DNA of 64,000 nt, taken from positions 65,528 through 129,527 of the forward strand of contig DASQZW010000215.1 of the NCBI GenBank assembly GCA_035638495.1. The letters are read 5' to 3'. A program made the translations under genes and the position numbers. This DNA is from CF-161 sp035638495. Lineage in GTDB: Bacteria; Chloroflexota; Dormibacteria; Dormibacterales; Dormibacteraceae. This document shows positions 16,158-24,861 of this stretch, piece after piece. Position 1 is the first letter of the stretch. Every line of letters starts with the position of its first letter. The notes beneath the pieces were generated by a model that did no database searches, was not told the DNA's origin, and saw nothing but the letters and a program-made list of their open reading frames with translations.

Positions 16158-16958
16158 GTGCGACTGGACACCGGAACCGGGCGGCTGCTCGTCGACCTGG
16201 ACGGCGGCGTGGCGCAGGTCACGTTCAACAACCCGGACAAGCACAACGCGCTGGGTGCCGACATGCTGGCCGCGCTGCCGCCCGCGCTGGCCGCGCTGCA
16301 GCGCGATCCCGAGGTGCGGGTGGTCGTGCTGACCGGCGCCGGCGATCGCGCCTTCGTCTCCGGTGCCGACATCTCCGAGTTCGAGGAGCGGCGGACCACC
16401 CCCGAGGGCCGCTCCGCGTACGACCAGGCGTGGACCGCGGTGAACCGGGCCTGGGCCGACCTCGACAAGCCGCTGCTGGCCATGATCCGCGGCTACTGCA
16501 TCGGTGGCGGCCTGCTGACCGCACTGCGGGCGGACATCCGCGTGGCGGCGGAGGGGAGCCAGTTCGGGGTCCCGGCCGCGCGTCTCGGGCTGGGCTACGG
16601 ATATCCCGGGGTCAAGACGCTGGTGGACCTGGTGGGACCGTCGTGGACGGCGGAGATCCTGTTCTCCGCCAGGAGGCTCGCGGCCGACGAGGCGCTCCGG
16701 ATCGGCCTGGTCAACCGGGTCGTCCCGGCCGATCGGCTCGAGGACGAGGTGCGCGAACTGGCCCGCTCGATCTGCGCGAACGCGCCGCTGACGGTGGCCG
16801 CGTGCAGGGCGGCCATTCGCGAAGCGGTCCGCGACCCGGACCACCGGGACCTGGCGCGGGTCGCGGACCTGGTCGAGGCGTGCTTCCGGTCGGAGGACTA
16901 CGTGGAGGGCCAGCGGGCCTTCCGGGAGAAGCGAGCGCCGCGGTTCACCGGTCGCTGA
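16158..16958 (+). CDS. Crotonase-superfamily protein lacking both hydratase glutamates
   Basis: 266 residues, GTG start. The oxyanion-hole elements are intact: SGADISEF (68-75) and RGYCIGGGLLTALRADIRVA (111-130). In enoyl-CoA hydratase the catalytic Glu144 sits two residues after GGG and Glu164 in the PE-x-x-LG motif. Here these are Leu120 and Ala140 (FGVPAARLG), so ordinary water addition is unlikely. It may be an isomerase, a thioesterase/decarboxylase-type crotonase, or a non-catalytic CoA binder. It is translationally close-coupled to the CoA transferase. Annotating it simply as enoyl-CoA hydratase would be misleading. Confidence 0.85.
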   Translation: MRLDTGTGRLLVDLDGGVAQVTFNNPDKHNALGADMLAALPPALAALQRDPEVRVVVLTGAGDRAFVSGADISEFEERRTTPEGRSAYDQAWTAVNRAWADLDKPLLAMIRGYCIGGGLLTALRADIRVAAEGSQFGVPAARLGLGYGYPGVKTLVDLVGPSWTAEILFSARRLAADEALRIGLVNRVVPADRLEDEVRELARSICANAPLTVAACRAAIREAVRDPDHRDLARVADLVEACFRSEDYVEGQRAFREKRAPRFTGR

Positions 16959-16996
16959 CCTGGGCACCGGGACGCACCTCGCGACACCGTCCTGCG

Positions 16997-17012
16997 TGAC
17001 GGCTGACCGTCA
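16997..17012. terminator. Small hairpin between convergent genes
   Basis: TGACGG-CTGA-CCGTCA, a perfect 6-bp stem with a 4-base loop. It lies between the crotonase gene and the convergent lipoprotein gene and includes the latter's stop codon. Plausible weak bidirectional terminator; no T-tract. Confidence 0.35.
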
Positions 17013-17441
17013 GGAGCCGCTGACGACCACCGAGACCCGGTAGCTTCCGGCGCCGCCTGTGCACGAGAGGGCCTCTCCGCAGCTGGAGCGGGACGCGGTG
17101 ACGTCCGCCCGACCGGCCTGGCCAGCGATGAACGTCGCGCTGACCTGCCCGCAGCCGACTCCCGGCGGGCACGAGCCCGGCGAGGCGACCGGCTGCCCGA
17201 CCTGCCGGAGTACTGCGGGGTTCGAGCTGCCCTGGAAGGTCCAGTACGTGCTGCCCAGCGTGACGACCAGCTCTCCGCCCGGGCCGACCGTGACGGTCCT
17301 GCCGTTGTCGGCGTCCGTGACCGTGACGACGGGTCGGGGCGCGGAGCCCATCGCGCCGCTGCTGGCCGCCCCGCAGGCGAGGACGGTGAGCGCGGCCAGC
17401 ACGACGGCGAACCGCACGCGGCCGGCGACGAATACGCTCAT
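17010..17441 (-). CDS. Secreted lipoprotein with a chagasin-like (I42-like) beta domain
   Basis: 143 residues from ATG 17441. A signal with a lipobox-like VLAC (Cys about 23) is followed by VTVTDADNGRTVTVGPGGELVVTLGSTYWTFQGSSNPAVLRQ, then GCGQVSATFIAGQAGRADVTASRSSCG and YRVSVVVSG. The order of strands and the T-L-G-S-x-x-W, GQAGRADV and final V-V-V strand resemble the chagasin/I42 cysteine-protease inhibitor fold. The resemblance is weak and no inhibitory loop can be proven. The much longer open frame upstream is a shadow of the neighbouring gene. Divergent from the Exordium-like gene at 17516. Confidence 0.65.
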   Translation of the reverse strand: MSVFVAGRVRFAVVLAALTVLACGAASSGAMGSAPRPVVTVTDADNGRTVTVGPGGELVVTLGSTYWTFQGSSNPAVLRQVGQPVASPGSCPPGVGCGQVSATFIAGQAGRADVTASRSSCGEALSCTGGAGSYRVSVVVSGS

Positions 17442-17447
17442 TGACGA

Positions 17448-17466
17448 CCCGATTTCGGGGATGCTA
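17448..17466. promoter_or_regulatory. -10 TAGCAT (minus) and palindrome CCCGATTTCGGG
   Basis: Minus-strand TAGCAT (17466-17461) would start transcription near 17454, inside the perfect palindrome CCCGA-TT-TCGGG (17448-17459). A site at +1 suggests repression of the lipoprotein gene and possibly of the divergent gene. Confidence 0.35.
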
Positions 17467-17515
17467 CATCGCCTGGACGGGCCGCACCCGCGGCCGAGCA
17501 CGATGGGAGAGGACG

Positions 17516-18865
17516 ATGCGCCGGTACGGCGTGTGCGCGGTGGCCCTGGCGCTCGTGTCCTGCGTCGGGCGGCACCCGGCGCCGGACCGGGTCGATCCCG
17601 CCCCCGTGCAGCGGGTGGCGCCGCAGCCGGCGGAGAACCCGGGCTACCACCATGGCAGGGTCGTGCACCACGCGGTCGCGTACACCATCTTCTGGCTCCC
17701 GGCCGGCCGCCACTTCGAACCGGCCGGGACCGCGGCCAGCGACGCGGCCTACGAGCAGCGGCTGAACGGGTTCCTGCGCGACGTCGGCGGCTCGGACTAC
17801 TACGCCCTCCTGACGCAGTACCCCGACCACCAGGGGCCGCCCGGCAACTCGGTCGCGCTCGGAGGCACCGAGGTCGACCGGGCGACCGCCTACCCTCACG
17901 CGGGCACGCCGGCCGATCCGCTCTCGGATGCGGACATCCGGGCCGAGGTGACGCGCGTGGCGAGCCGGCGAGGGTGGATGGAGGACGTCGACCACGTGTA
18001 CTTCGTCTACACCGGCCTCGACGTGGCCGAGTGCGACGGCGGGTCCGGCTACTGCAACGTCGCGCCCAACTTCCGGTTCTGCGCCTACCACTTCGACTTC
18101 GCCGACGGCGGCCGCGATGTCGTCTACGCATTCATGGGCGACCACGCCCTGGGCGGCGCGGCGACCGGTCCCGCTTGCGGCACGACGCCGGGCGGCCGGA
18201 TCGCCACCGACCCCTCCGACGACGTCACCGCCGACGCCCAGGTCAGCGTCACGGCGCACGAGCTCGCCGAGTCGGTGACCAACCCCACTGGCGGCGGTTG
18301 GGCGGGCGGCGCCGGCGGCGTCGAGATCGGCGACAAGTGCGCCAACACGACCAGCCCGCGGAACTCGGCCGGCGCCGACGTCTACCTGAACGGCACTCCG
18401 TACTCGATCCAGATGCTGTGGAGCCGTGCCGTCGCCGCGTGCGCGATGTCCCTCTGCGGGAGCGGCGTGTGCCGAAGGCCGCCGGCCTTCCAGCAGACCG
18501 CGTTCGGCGCGGTGCCGGCCGGCGGCACGTTCACCGTCAGCGTTCGTCTGCGCAACTCGAGCGACACCGACGCGCTCGCCGGCGCCGTCGTGGTCGACGC
18601 CCTGCCGGCCGGCGTGACGTACGTGCCCGGCTCGTCCAGTCCCGCGCCGACCGCCGTGGTCGGCGGCCGCCTGAGCTGGGACCTTGGCGCGATCGCGGTC
18701 CACGACCAGCGGGACATCACGTTCCGCGCCCGCGCGGCGCGTGGCCTGCGCGCCGGCACCGAGCTGCACGCCTGCGCCCACCTGGACTGGTGGGACATGC
18801 TGGGCGAGCCTCAGCCCGCGCCAGCGCCGAGCTGCGCCGACACGGTGGTTCGCGCCGCACCCTGA
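17516..18865 (+). CDS. Exordium-like lipoprotein with C-terminal DUF11-type repeat domain
   Basis: 449 residues; ATG 17516 follows GGGAGAGG. Lipobox LVSC (Cys16) predicts membrane anchoring outside the cell. Residues 45-315 match the Exordium/phosphate-induced-1 layout seen in bacteria: VAYTIFWLPAG, RLNGFLRDVGGSDYYALLTQY, DVDHVYFVYTGLDV, FRFCAYHFDF. The core motif is VTAHELAESVTNPTGGGW followed by GVEIGDKC (HELAE at 248-252). The His/Glu set looks like a metal site but is not a proven protease. Residues 325-445 are a DUF11-like beta domain (FTVSVRLRNSSDTDALAGAVVVDALPAGVTYVPGS). Function unknown. A second Exordium-like protein is encoded at 49178. Confidence 0.75.
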   Translation: MRRYGVCAVALALVSCVGRHPAPDRVDPAPVQRVAPQPAENPGYHHGRVVHHAVAYTIFWLPAGRHFEPAGTAASDAAYEQRLNGFLRDVGGSDYYALLTQYPDHQGPPGNSVALGGTEVDRATAYPHAGTPADPLSDADIRAEVTRVASRRGWMEDVDHVYFVYTGLDVAECDGGSGYCNVAPNFRFCAYHFDFADGGRDVVYAFMGDHALGGAATGPACGTTPGGRIATDPSDDVTADAQVSVTAHELAESVTNPTGGGWAGGAGGVEIGDKCANTTSPRNSAGADVYLNGTPYSIQMLWSRAVAACAMSLCGSGVCRRPPAFQQTAFGAVPAGGTFTVSVRLRNSSDTDALAGAVVVDALPAGVTYVPGSSSPAPTAVVGGRLSWDLGAIAVHDQRDITFRARAARGLRAGTELHACAHLDWWDMLGEPQPAPAPSCADTVVRAAP

Positions 18866-18893
18866 CCGTCGAGTGCGTCTCGCCGAACGCCGT

Positions 18894-19592
18894 TCAGGCG
18901 GCCCGGTCGGCAGGCGGAGAGGGCGCCCGCAGGCGCCGGACGACCAGACCGCCGAGCGCCACCGCGCCGGCGAGCAGCACGACGGGGAGCAGCCAGACCG
19001 GCGGGCCGGGGCCGTCGTCGGCGACCGCCGAGAGGGCGAGCCGCTGGCCGAGCCTGGGCCGCCAGGTGACGGTGTCGCCGGACACCTGACCGTTGGCCTG
19101 GGTGACCGCGCCCGGGAACGTGACCCGGATCACGACGTCGAACGTGCGGGCGATGCGCTCCGAGGTCGCCGTCGGGGACTGCCCCGGCGCGGGCGCGAGG
19201 TTCGCCGTGTCCACCGTGCCCGACAGTCGGAACTGACCGCCCTGGTGGACGATCTTGAGCCCCCCGTCGCCGGTGCCGCGGTTGAAGTCCAGCAGGCTCA
19301 TGCCCTGGATCGTGACCCGCCGTCCGACGTACTCCGGGTCCGCGTACGGCTCTGTGTGCGAGCCGGTGGCCGTGCCGTGGAAGACCCGCTGGCTGACCTG
19401 GTCGAGCAGTGCGTCGGGCGCCTGCCCGCCCGGCGGGGCGAAGCCACGGTCGACCGCCATGACGATATTGCCGTCGATCTGGTCGTCCGCGTGGACGGTC
19501 AGGCCGACGTCCGCTTTGACACACGCGCTGGTCAGCAGCGCCACCGCGACGACCGCGATGACGCACGCCGGGCGACGAGTTCCCTCCGGCAT
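18894..19592 (-). CDS. LppM-like lipoprotein (DUF3153)
   Basis: 232 residues. ATG 19592 has a strong GGAGG. Signal peptide and lipobox (VAVALLTSAC) are followed by a domain starting VKADVGLTVHADDQIDGNIVMAVDR. It has the LLDFNRGTGDGGLKIVHQGGQFRLSGTVD core and a C-terminal membrane helix (PVWLLPVVLLAGAVALGGLVV) with a basic tail. This is the arrangement of mycobacterial LppM, whose periplasmic domain resembles lipid-binding folds. The role in other bacteria is not established. The upstream CPBP protease gene is on the same strand, 50 bases away. Confidence 0.8.
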   Translation of the reverse strand: MPEGTRRPACVIAVVAVALLTSACVKADVGLTVHADDQIDGNIVMAVDRGFAPPGGQAPDALLDQVSQRVFHGTATGSHTEPYADPEYVGRRVTIQGMSLLDFNRGTGDGGLKIVHQGGQFRLSGTVDTANLAPAPGQSPTATSERIARTFDVVIRVTFPGAVTQANGQVSGDTVTWRPRLGQRLALSAVADDGPGPPVWLLPVVLLAGAVALGGLVVRRLRAPSPPADRAA

Positions 19593-19642
19593 GGTCCCTC
19601 CCACCTCCTGGCGCCGTAGTGTAGCCGCGCGGCCGTATTCGC

Positions 19643-20410
19643 TCATCGGTCGAGCAGCGGGTTCCGGCCGTTCAGGTGCTCCCAGAGCAGCAGGCCGAGT
19701 CCCAGCATCCCGAACGGCATCAGCTCCCAGATCGAGACGACGATCGCGATCGGGCTCATGGCCGGCACGTCGAGCGGGTAGCCCCCGAGGAGCCCGGGCA
19801 CGTCGACGGCAGCGTGGGCCACGATCATCGGCCAGAGCACGAGCATCCGCACGCGCAGGCCGGCGAAGAGCAGGCCGAGCAGCGCGGCCGTGGTGACCTG
19901 GCTGACCACGAAGCTCACCGGGACTCCCTCGAAGTAGTTGAAGGAATGGAGCAGCCCGAAGATCGCCGCGCTGATGAGGCCGGCGATCAGTGGGCCATGC
20001 CGGCTCAGGCCGTACAGGATCACGCCGCGGGTGAGCGTCTCCTCGCAGAAGCCGATCATCGCCGCGAGCGCGAGGACCGGGAGCAGAGGGAACAGCGGCC
20101 GCGCGCTGCTCTGCTGGAGCAGCACCGGGAGGCCGATCAGCAGCATCAGCGCGAGCCAGACGAGCAGCAGCACTGTCCACCAGCGTTGCCGCCAGGGGCC
20201 CAGCAGGCCGGTCTGCCGCCACCAGCCGGTCCAGGTCACGATCGCGACGGTGATGAGTAGGAGCACGACCTCGCCGGCCAGGTTGCGCCCCAGGTGGCCG
20301 GGCCCGGGCAGGTGCACGAACCGGTCGATCAACCGGCGGACGACGAAGAGCACCGGGAAGAACGTCGCCGTGGCCAGGACGACGGGCAGGAGACGCGGGC
20401 GAGTCTGCAT
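19643..20410 (-). CDS. CPBP-family intramembrane metalloprotease (CAAX protease/Abi)
   Basis: 255 residues from ATG 20410 (ATG 20422 is four codons upstream but too close to its GGAG). About eight membrane helices. The three family motifs are all present: EExxxR in GFCEETLTRGVILYG, FxxxH in IFGLLHSFNY, and HxxxD in IVAHAAVDVPG. These residues bind zinc in Rce1-type proteases. In bacteria such proteins process prenylated or small peptides, including bacteriocin immunity and signal peptides, or have unknown targets. It might act on lipoprotein or peptide products of the neighbourhood, but this is only proximity. Confidence 0.85.
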   Translation of the reverse strand: MQTRPRLLPVVLATATFFPVLFVVRRLIDRFVHLPGPGHLGRNLAGEVVLLLITVAIVTWTGWWRQTGLLGPWRQRWWTVLLLVWLALMLLIGLPVLLQQSSARPLFPLLPVLALAAMIGFCEETLTRGVILYGLSRHGPLIAGLISAAIFGLLHSFNYFEGVPVSFVVSQVTTAALLGLLFAGLRVRMLVLWPMIVAHAAVDVPGLLGGYPLDVPAMSPIAIVVSIWELMPFGMLGLGLLLWEHLNGRNPLLDR

Positions 20411-20561
20411 CCCGGCGCACATTCTCCAGCACGGTCACGGCACTACGAAGCTCCGATCGGAGCCGGCTCCGATCGGCGGATCACCCGGCCGCTCGGATGC
20501 GAACGCACCGCAGCTGAGCAGGCGACAGCGACCGGCTACCAGCGCCTGCCACGATCGTGAC

Positions 20562-21062
20562 GTGGAACAGGTCGCTCGACGGATCCGATCGCGCGCCGGG
20601 CGCCGGCCGGTGCGGACCGAGGACTGCGCCGCCCGCGAGCCGTCGGCGTTCATCAGCTACGCCACCGAGGATGGCGCTGTGCACGCCGCGCGACTCGACC
20701 GTGCACTGCGCCAGCACGGGGTGGTGACCTGGCTCTACGTGCGCGACATGGACGAGGCCGTCGACTTCACGTCGGGGCTGGAGCAGGCCATCCAGGCTGC
20801 CGACCGGCTGATCGCCTGCATCACGCTGGACGTGCAGCGCGCCGACAGCTACGTCAGACGGGAGATCGCGTACGCGCAGCTCTGCGGGAAGCCCATCGCG
20901 GTCGCGCGGTTCGCCCCGGTCCGGCCGCCGATCTCCGTGGTGACGCACACGTACTTCGAGTTCCACAAGGACTGGGACGCGGCGTTCGAGCGGCTGCTCT
21001 TGTTCTGTCGGAGCGGCAGCGGAACCACGGCCGACCGCGCCGGCGGTCCGGTCGGGGGCTGA
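20562..21062 (+). CDS. TIR-domain protein
   Basis: 166 residues from GTG 20562. The TIR fold spans about 28-150: box 1 AFISYATED, HAARLDRALRQHGVVTWLYVRDM (box 2 region with the D-M-x-x-x-D loop), LEQAIQAADRLIACITLD, and YVRREIAYAQLCGKPIAVARF. Glu101 in RREI is at the position of the NAD-hydrolase glutamate. Bacterial TIR domains often cleave NAD+ or make cyclic-ADP-ribose signals in defence. No partner domain is fused, so activation should come from another protein. It is convergent with the giant helical protein gene, 23 bases apart. The N-terminal 25 residues are basic and poorly conserved-looking. Confidence 0.82.
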   Translation: MEQVARRIRSRAGRRPVRTEDCAAREPSAFISYATEDGAVHAARLDRALRQHGVVTWLYVRDMDEAVDFTSGLEQAIQAADRLIACITLDVQRADSYVRREIAYAQLCGKPIAVARFAPVRPPISVVTHTYFEFHKDWDAAFERLLLFCRSGSGTTADRAGGPVGG

Positions 21063-21085
21063 GTCGCACCGCTCACCGACACGGA

Positions 21086-24000
21086 TCAGTCGCGAAGGTG
21101 CGGGAGGATGGCGAACGCGAGGGCCGCGTTGCCCTTCGTGCGCAGCGCCGAGTCGAGGACGCCCAGCCAGGACTGAATCTGGGCCTGCCGCACGTACCAG
21201 GTCGTTTCGGACAGGTCCCTGAGCCGGTCAGCGATCCGCAGCACGTACTCGTCGGCGGTGCAGTTCATGCCGTCGTGGTGGTCAAGGCGGCACCCGCTGA
21301 GTCCGGCCGACCTCGCGATCCAGAGGTGGAACTGACCGCCCAGTGCCTCCACCAGGTCAGCGAAGGGATCCAGGCCGTGCAGGGGGACCGTCGCCGCGGG
21401 AACGGGCCGCGGCCCGGCGTCCAGGCACATGAGACACAGCACGTCGTGCGCGGCGTCGTCGTGCACCTCGAAAACGACCTGGAGGTGGGTGGCGGGCATC
21501 GCGTTCCGGCGCCAGTGCACGAGCAGCTCCGTCGCCCTGGGCAGGAGGTAGGACTCCGTCGGCAGCGCTGGGTCGTAGAGCAGATCGGGCACGTCGGTCA
21601 GGCGTCCCATGTCGATGCGACGCAGCGATGTGCTCAGGCGCTCGAGGGCTCCCGCGATGGCGCACATCCTGGCCGGATCGGCCTGCGGCGCCAGCGCCGC
21701 CCGCAGGATCTCGCCGCTCGCATCGAACGCACCGCGGAGGCCGAACCCGGCGGACCCCCTCCGATGACTGTTCCGGTACGAGCGATAGCGGGCATCGATC
21801 TCGCCCAGCCGCCGGGCGTGCTTGTCGAGCGACAGCGCGAGCTCGGCGACGGCCTCGCGGACCGGCTTCCCGTGCACCGTTGCGTTGACCCACCAGTGTG
21901 CCGGCGACATGTCCGGCGGGCAGCGGTATGCCTGGTGGAAGTGGAAGAAGTCCAGCGGACCCGTCGTGGCGCAGATGTCGACCCACCACCGGCCCAGCTC
22001 CGTGCCGAGCGTGCTCGGGACCAGCCGCCTGCCCTTCTCGGCCAGGTGCGTCATCGTGATCGGCGCCTCCAGCGAGAGGGCGAGGTGTCGGGTCAGGAGC
22101 AGCGCCACGCCGGCCAGCGGTTCGTGGAACTGCTCGGCCTTCCGCCTGACCAGCGCCAGGGACTCCGACGCTCTGGTCAGGCGGCTGTCGTCCAGACCGG
22201 CGCCGGAGGCCGGTATCGCCTGCTGCAGCTCGACGAGGACGGTGAGCGTGTCCCGGATCGCCGCGACGAACGGCCCGAGCGCGGTCTCGCCCTCGCCGGC
22301 ACACTCCCGCAGCGTTGCGATGAACTCGGTCAGATGTGTCTCGGCCAGGCCGTCGGACGAGATCGCCAGCTCGTGCACAGGATCCCGGCTGAGCACCTCG
22401 GCCGCCGCCAGGCGCAGGCGCGCGTGCCTGCGCGCCGCGGCCGGGCCCGGGTCATCGTCCTGCACCGCGGCGGAGGCCTCCGGCGTCCCGAGCTTGCGGC
22501 TCATGAACGCGAGGTAGTGACGGCGCGGGTCGACCGCATCGCGGCCGCGCCGCTCGAGGAATCGGCAGAGCTCGTCCACGTCACCCCGACAGTTCCACCA
22601 GAGATCCTCGAGCGCGTCGTCGTCCAGGGAAAGGTCGCTGAGGACCACGAGACGCCGGATGTCGGCCGCGTATCGCACTGCGGCCTGCGTCGTCGGGAAG
22701 GGGCTCGCGGCGTGGCGCTGCGCGGCGTCGATGGCCGACGCCAGCGATTGATCGGTATCGATGGTCCGCTCCCACAGCGCCGCCGCCAGGAGCGCGAAGC
22801 GCCGGCTGGCAGGGGAGCCGGGCAGGTACAGGCGCGACTCCTCCCAGGCGGCGTTTCCCGCCGCGACGAGGTTCCCCAGCTCCAGGTGGACCGCGATCTG
22901 GGCGTTGCGCGCTCTCGTCCAGGGTCGGCGGCGCACGCGGCGGGCCAGAGCCGCGGCCGCGGCCTCGAGATACCGGCGCCGGTCCCGCCACCGTTTTGTC
23001 AGCGACGCGAGATCGGCCAGGGATGCGTAGGCCAGCGCGGCTTCCACCTCGCGCTCGGCGACACGGTCAAGCAGACGCGCGAGGTGCTGCAGCAGGTGGT
23101 CGCGGCCGGGTTTCTCGCCCAGGCGCCGGCGCAGGCCCAGGATGAGGCCCTGGATCGTCACCCAGTTGTTCGGCTCCCGCCTCCACGCCTCCTCGAATGC
23201 CCTGTAGGACGCCACCAGGTCGCGTTCGTCGCGTCCCTCCCGGTAGTGGAGGTGGGTGGTCCCGGAGTCGAACCACATCCGGCCGCGGAAGGGTGGCTCG
23301 TCAGGCAGCAGTCGCCAGCGCTCGAGCAGGCAGGCCTCGATCACCTGCTCGACCTCGGTCGAGATGTCGTTCAGGCGGTACGCCGCCTCGGGGACCGCGA
23401 GGTCCATGGTCGGCCGGGGCCGCTCCGTGGACGCGCGTTCGAGGAGGCGCGCCAGGTCGGGACGCTCGGCGGACGGCTCGACGGCAGCGTGCCGGCCGCG
23501 CTCCTTCCAGGCCCGCACCACGTCGGGAACGAACCTCGCGCCAGGTCGCGCGCTGAGCGGCATGGCCTCGACCACCCGCTCGGCCGCCGCCACGACGTCC
23601 TCCTCGTCGAGGGCTCCGCAGGCGTGAGCCACCGCTCGAGCGTGGCCCTCGCGCACCGCGGCGGGCGGGTCGGGCTCCAGCAGTCGCCAGGCGGCGCCGG
23701 TGAAGGGCACCGCGGCGCCCGTGCTCGCTTCGTCCGCGTCCATGATGTCGTTCGCCACCCGCATCGCCCAGTCCGCCAGGAGCTGCCGAAGCATGGACTG
23801 GCGGCCGTTGGGGTCCTCGGCCAGGTGGCTGGTGTCGGCGAGGAGACCGCTCGCGGCCCTGAGGTGCCGGAGGATCGTGTGCGGCGCCCCCGCCTGGTCC
23901 AGGCCAGCCAGGTCTCCGCGCTCCAGGCACTCGGCGACCTGACGCGGCAGGACGTGGTGGAAGTCCGCGAGCCGCCACCGCGAGATCCGGTGGTCCCGCT

Positions 24001-24589
24001 CGGGCACCAGCCAGTACGCCGCTCGCCTCAGCCGCTCGGCGCGCTCGGCGTCCTCGCGGCGGGTCGCCGCAGCGGCGGCTCGGTCGGCGTGCTCGGCCAG
24101 GCCGATCGGGTCGTCGCGGACCAGGCAGAGCTTGGCACACGTAAGGCTGTTGACGAACCGCGACTGCGGGTCCACGATCTCCACTCCCGTGGACTGGAGT
24201 CGTTCCAGGAGTTCCTCCAGGCGGTCGCAGGCGGTCGCGAACAGCAGCGCACAGGAATGCGCCCCCTCGTTCGAGCCAAGCGCCGCCGGATGCGCGAGCA
24301 GCAGGTCCAGTCCCTGCGCGGCGAGCGACGGCGAGAAGCCGGCGCGCACAGCCGCTTCGTAGATGGCGAGCTCGACATTCACGGCGTCGGCCGGCGGTGT
24401 GTCGTGGCTGGCCGCGATCAGTTGCTCGACGGTGCCCTCTAGCGCACCAGCGTGGGCTGCGCTACTCTTTCGAATCTCTCTGACGGCGTGAGCTATGAAG
24501 GCGGCATGGTCGACGTCGGCTCCGGACAAACTACTGCGCGTGCTCACCGACCGAATGTCCGGACCGGGCATCTCATCGACCACATCCAC
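21086..24589 (-). CDS. Giant alpha-helical protein with a possible degenerate GHKL (HATPase-like) C-terminus
   Basis: 1167 residues from GTG 24589, which has GGGAGGTGAGAG in front (ATG 24658 and ATG 24571 are alternatives). Residues 30-900 are almost all helical, TPR-like hairpins rich in Ala, Arg and Glu (for example EACLLERWRLLPDEPPF, YLEAAAAALARRVRRRPWTRARNAQIAVHLELGNLVAAGNAAW). Near the end, ATELLVHWRRNAM, LCLMCLDAGPRP, GLDPFADLVEALGGQFHLW and NAALAFAILPHL line up in order with the N, G1, G2 boxes and last strand of a kinase ATPase. The N-box Asn and key glycines are lost. A long helix before it (ALSLDKHARRLGEIDARYRSYRNS) could be a dimerisation helix. This reading is inference. No enzyme motif is intact. 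It is flanked by TIR and P-loop genes and lies near three receiver genes. Confidence 0.75.
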   Translation of the reverse strand: MDVVDEMPGPDIRSVSTRSSLSGADVDHAAFIAHAVREIRKSSAAHAGALEGTVEQLIAASHDTPPADAVNVELAIYEAAVRAGFSPSLAAQGLDLLLAHPAALGSNEGAHSCALLFATACDRLEELLERLQSTGVEIVDPQSRFVNSLTCAKLCLVRDDPIGLAEHADRAAAAATRREDAERAERLRRAAYWLVPERDHRISRWRLADFHHVLPRQVAECLERGDLAGLDQAGAPHTILRHLRAASGLLADTSHLAEDPNGRQSMLRQLLADWAMRVANDIMDADEASTGAAVPFTGAAWRLLEPDPPAAVREGHARAVAHACGALDEEDVVAAAERVVEAMPLSARPGARFVPDVVRAWKERGRHAAVEPSAERPDLARLLERASTERPRPTMDLAVPEAAYRLNDISTEVEQVIEACLLERWRLLPDEPPFRGRMWFDSGTTHLHYREGRDERDLVASYRAFEEAWRREPNNWVTIQGLILGLRRRLGEKPGRDHLLQHLARLLDRVAEREVEAALAYASLADLASLTKRWRDRRRYLEAAAAALARRVRRRPWTRARNAQIAVHLELGNLVAAGNAAWEESRLYLPGSPASRRFALLAAALWERTIDTDQSLASAIDAAQRHAASPFPTTQAAVRYAADIRRLVVLSDLSLDDDALEDLWWNCRGDVDELCRFLERRGRDAVDPRRHYLAFMSRKLGTPEASAAVQDDDPGPAAARRHARLRLAAAEVLSRDPVHELAISSDGLAETHLTEFIATLRECAGEGETALGPFVAAIRDTLTVLVELQQAIPASGAGLDDSRLTRASESLALVRRKAEQFHEPLAGVALLLTRHLALSLEAPITMTHLAEKGRRLVPSTLGTELGRWWVDICATTGPLDFFHFHQAYRCPPDMSPAHWWVNATVHGKPVREAVAELALSLDKHARRLGEIDARYRSYRNSHRRGSAGFGLRGAFDASGEILRAALAPQADPARMCAIAGALERLSTSLRRIDMGRLTDVPDLLYDPALPTESYLLPRATELLVHWRRNAMPATHLQVVFEVHDDAAHDVLCLMCLDAGPRPVPAATVPLHGLDPFADLVEALGGQFHLWIARSAGLSGCRLDHHDGMNCTADEYVLRIADRLRDLSETTWYVRQAQIQSWLGVLDSALRTKGNAALAFAILPHLRD

Positions 24590-24861
24590 CGCTCTCACCT
24601 CCCACGTCACGCCGGCGTCGTCACGGTGGCCCCCCGAACACCGCCCCCCGACGCGCATCGAACCGCAGCTAGCTCATCGAAACTGTACCGCGAACCCCGT
24701 TGCTGCGGACTGTCGCGGGACGAGCCCTTCGACAGCGCAGCGCAATGGCGCATGGCTACAATCGGCGGGTATCCGCGACGAGGTCGGGTGGTCAGCGGGC
24801 ATGCGCCGTCACGTCGTGGCAATTCACCTGCACAGAACGCCAATCTCGTGGAGGCCGCCAG
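24590..24861. promoter_or_regulatory. Divergent promoter region between the giant helical gene and the P-loop gene
   Basis: 272 bases without a supported gene. On the plus strand TACAAT (24756-24761) is a reasonable -10 for the P-loop gene, leaving a leader of about 95 bases. The giant gene has an SD but no clear -10. GC is lower than in the flanking genes. No strong palindrome is seen. Confidence 0.35.

Noticed and set aside
17442..18131. Upstream extension of the I42-like lipoprotein frame
   Set aside because: Arg/Pro/Ser-rich and antisense to the Exordium-like gene; the signal peptide begins at 17441.
21098..24442. 1114-codon plus-strand frame opposite the giant helical gene
   Set aside because: Reads as Arg/Gln/Gly/Val filler without hydrophobic periodicity. 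The minus-strand frame has an SD and helical periodicity, so I keep that one, though I considered whether both might be shadows.
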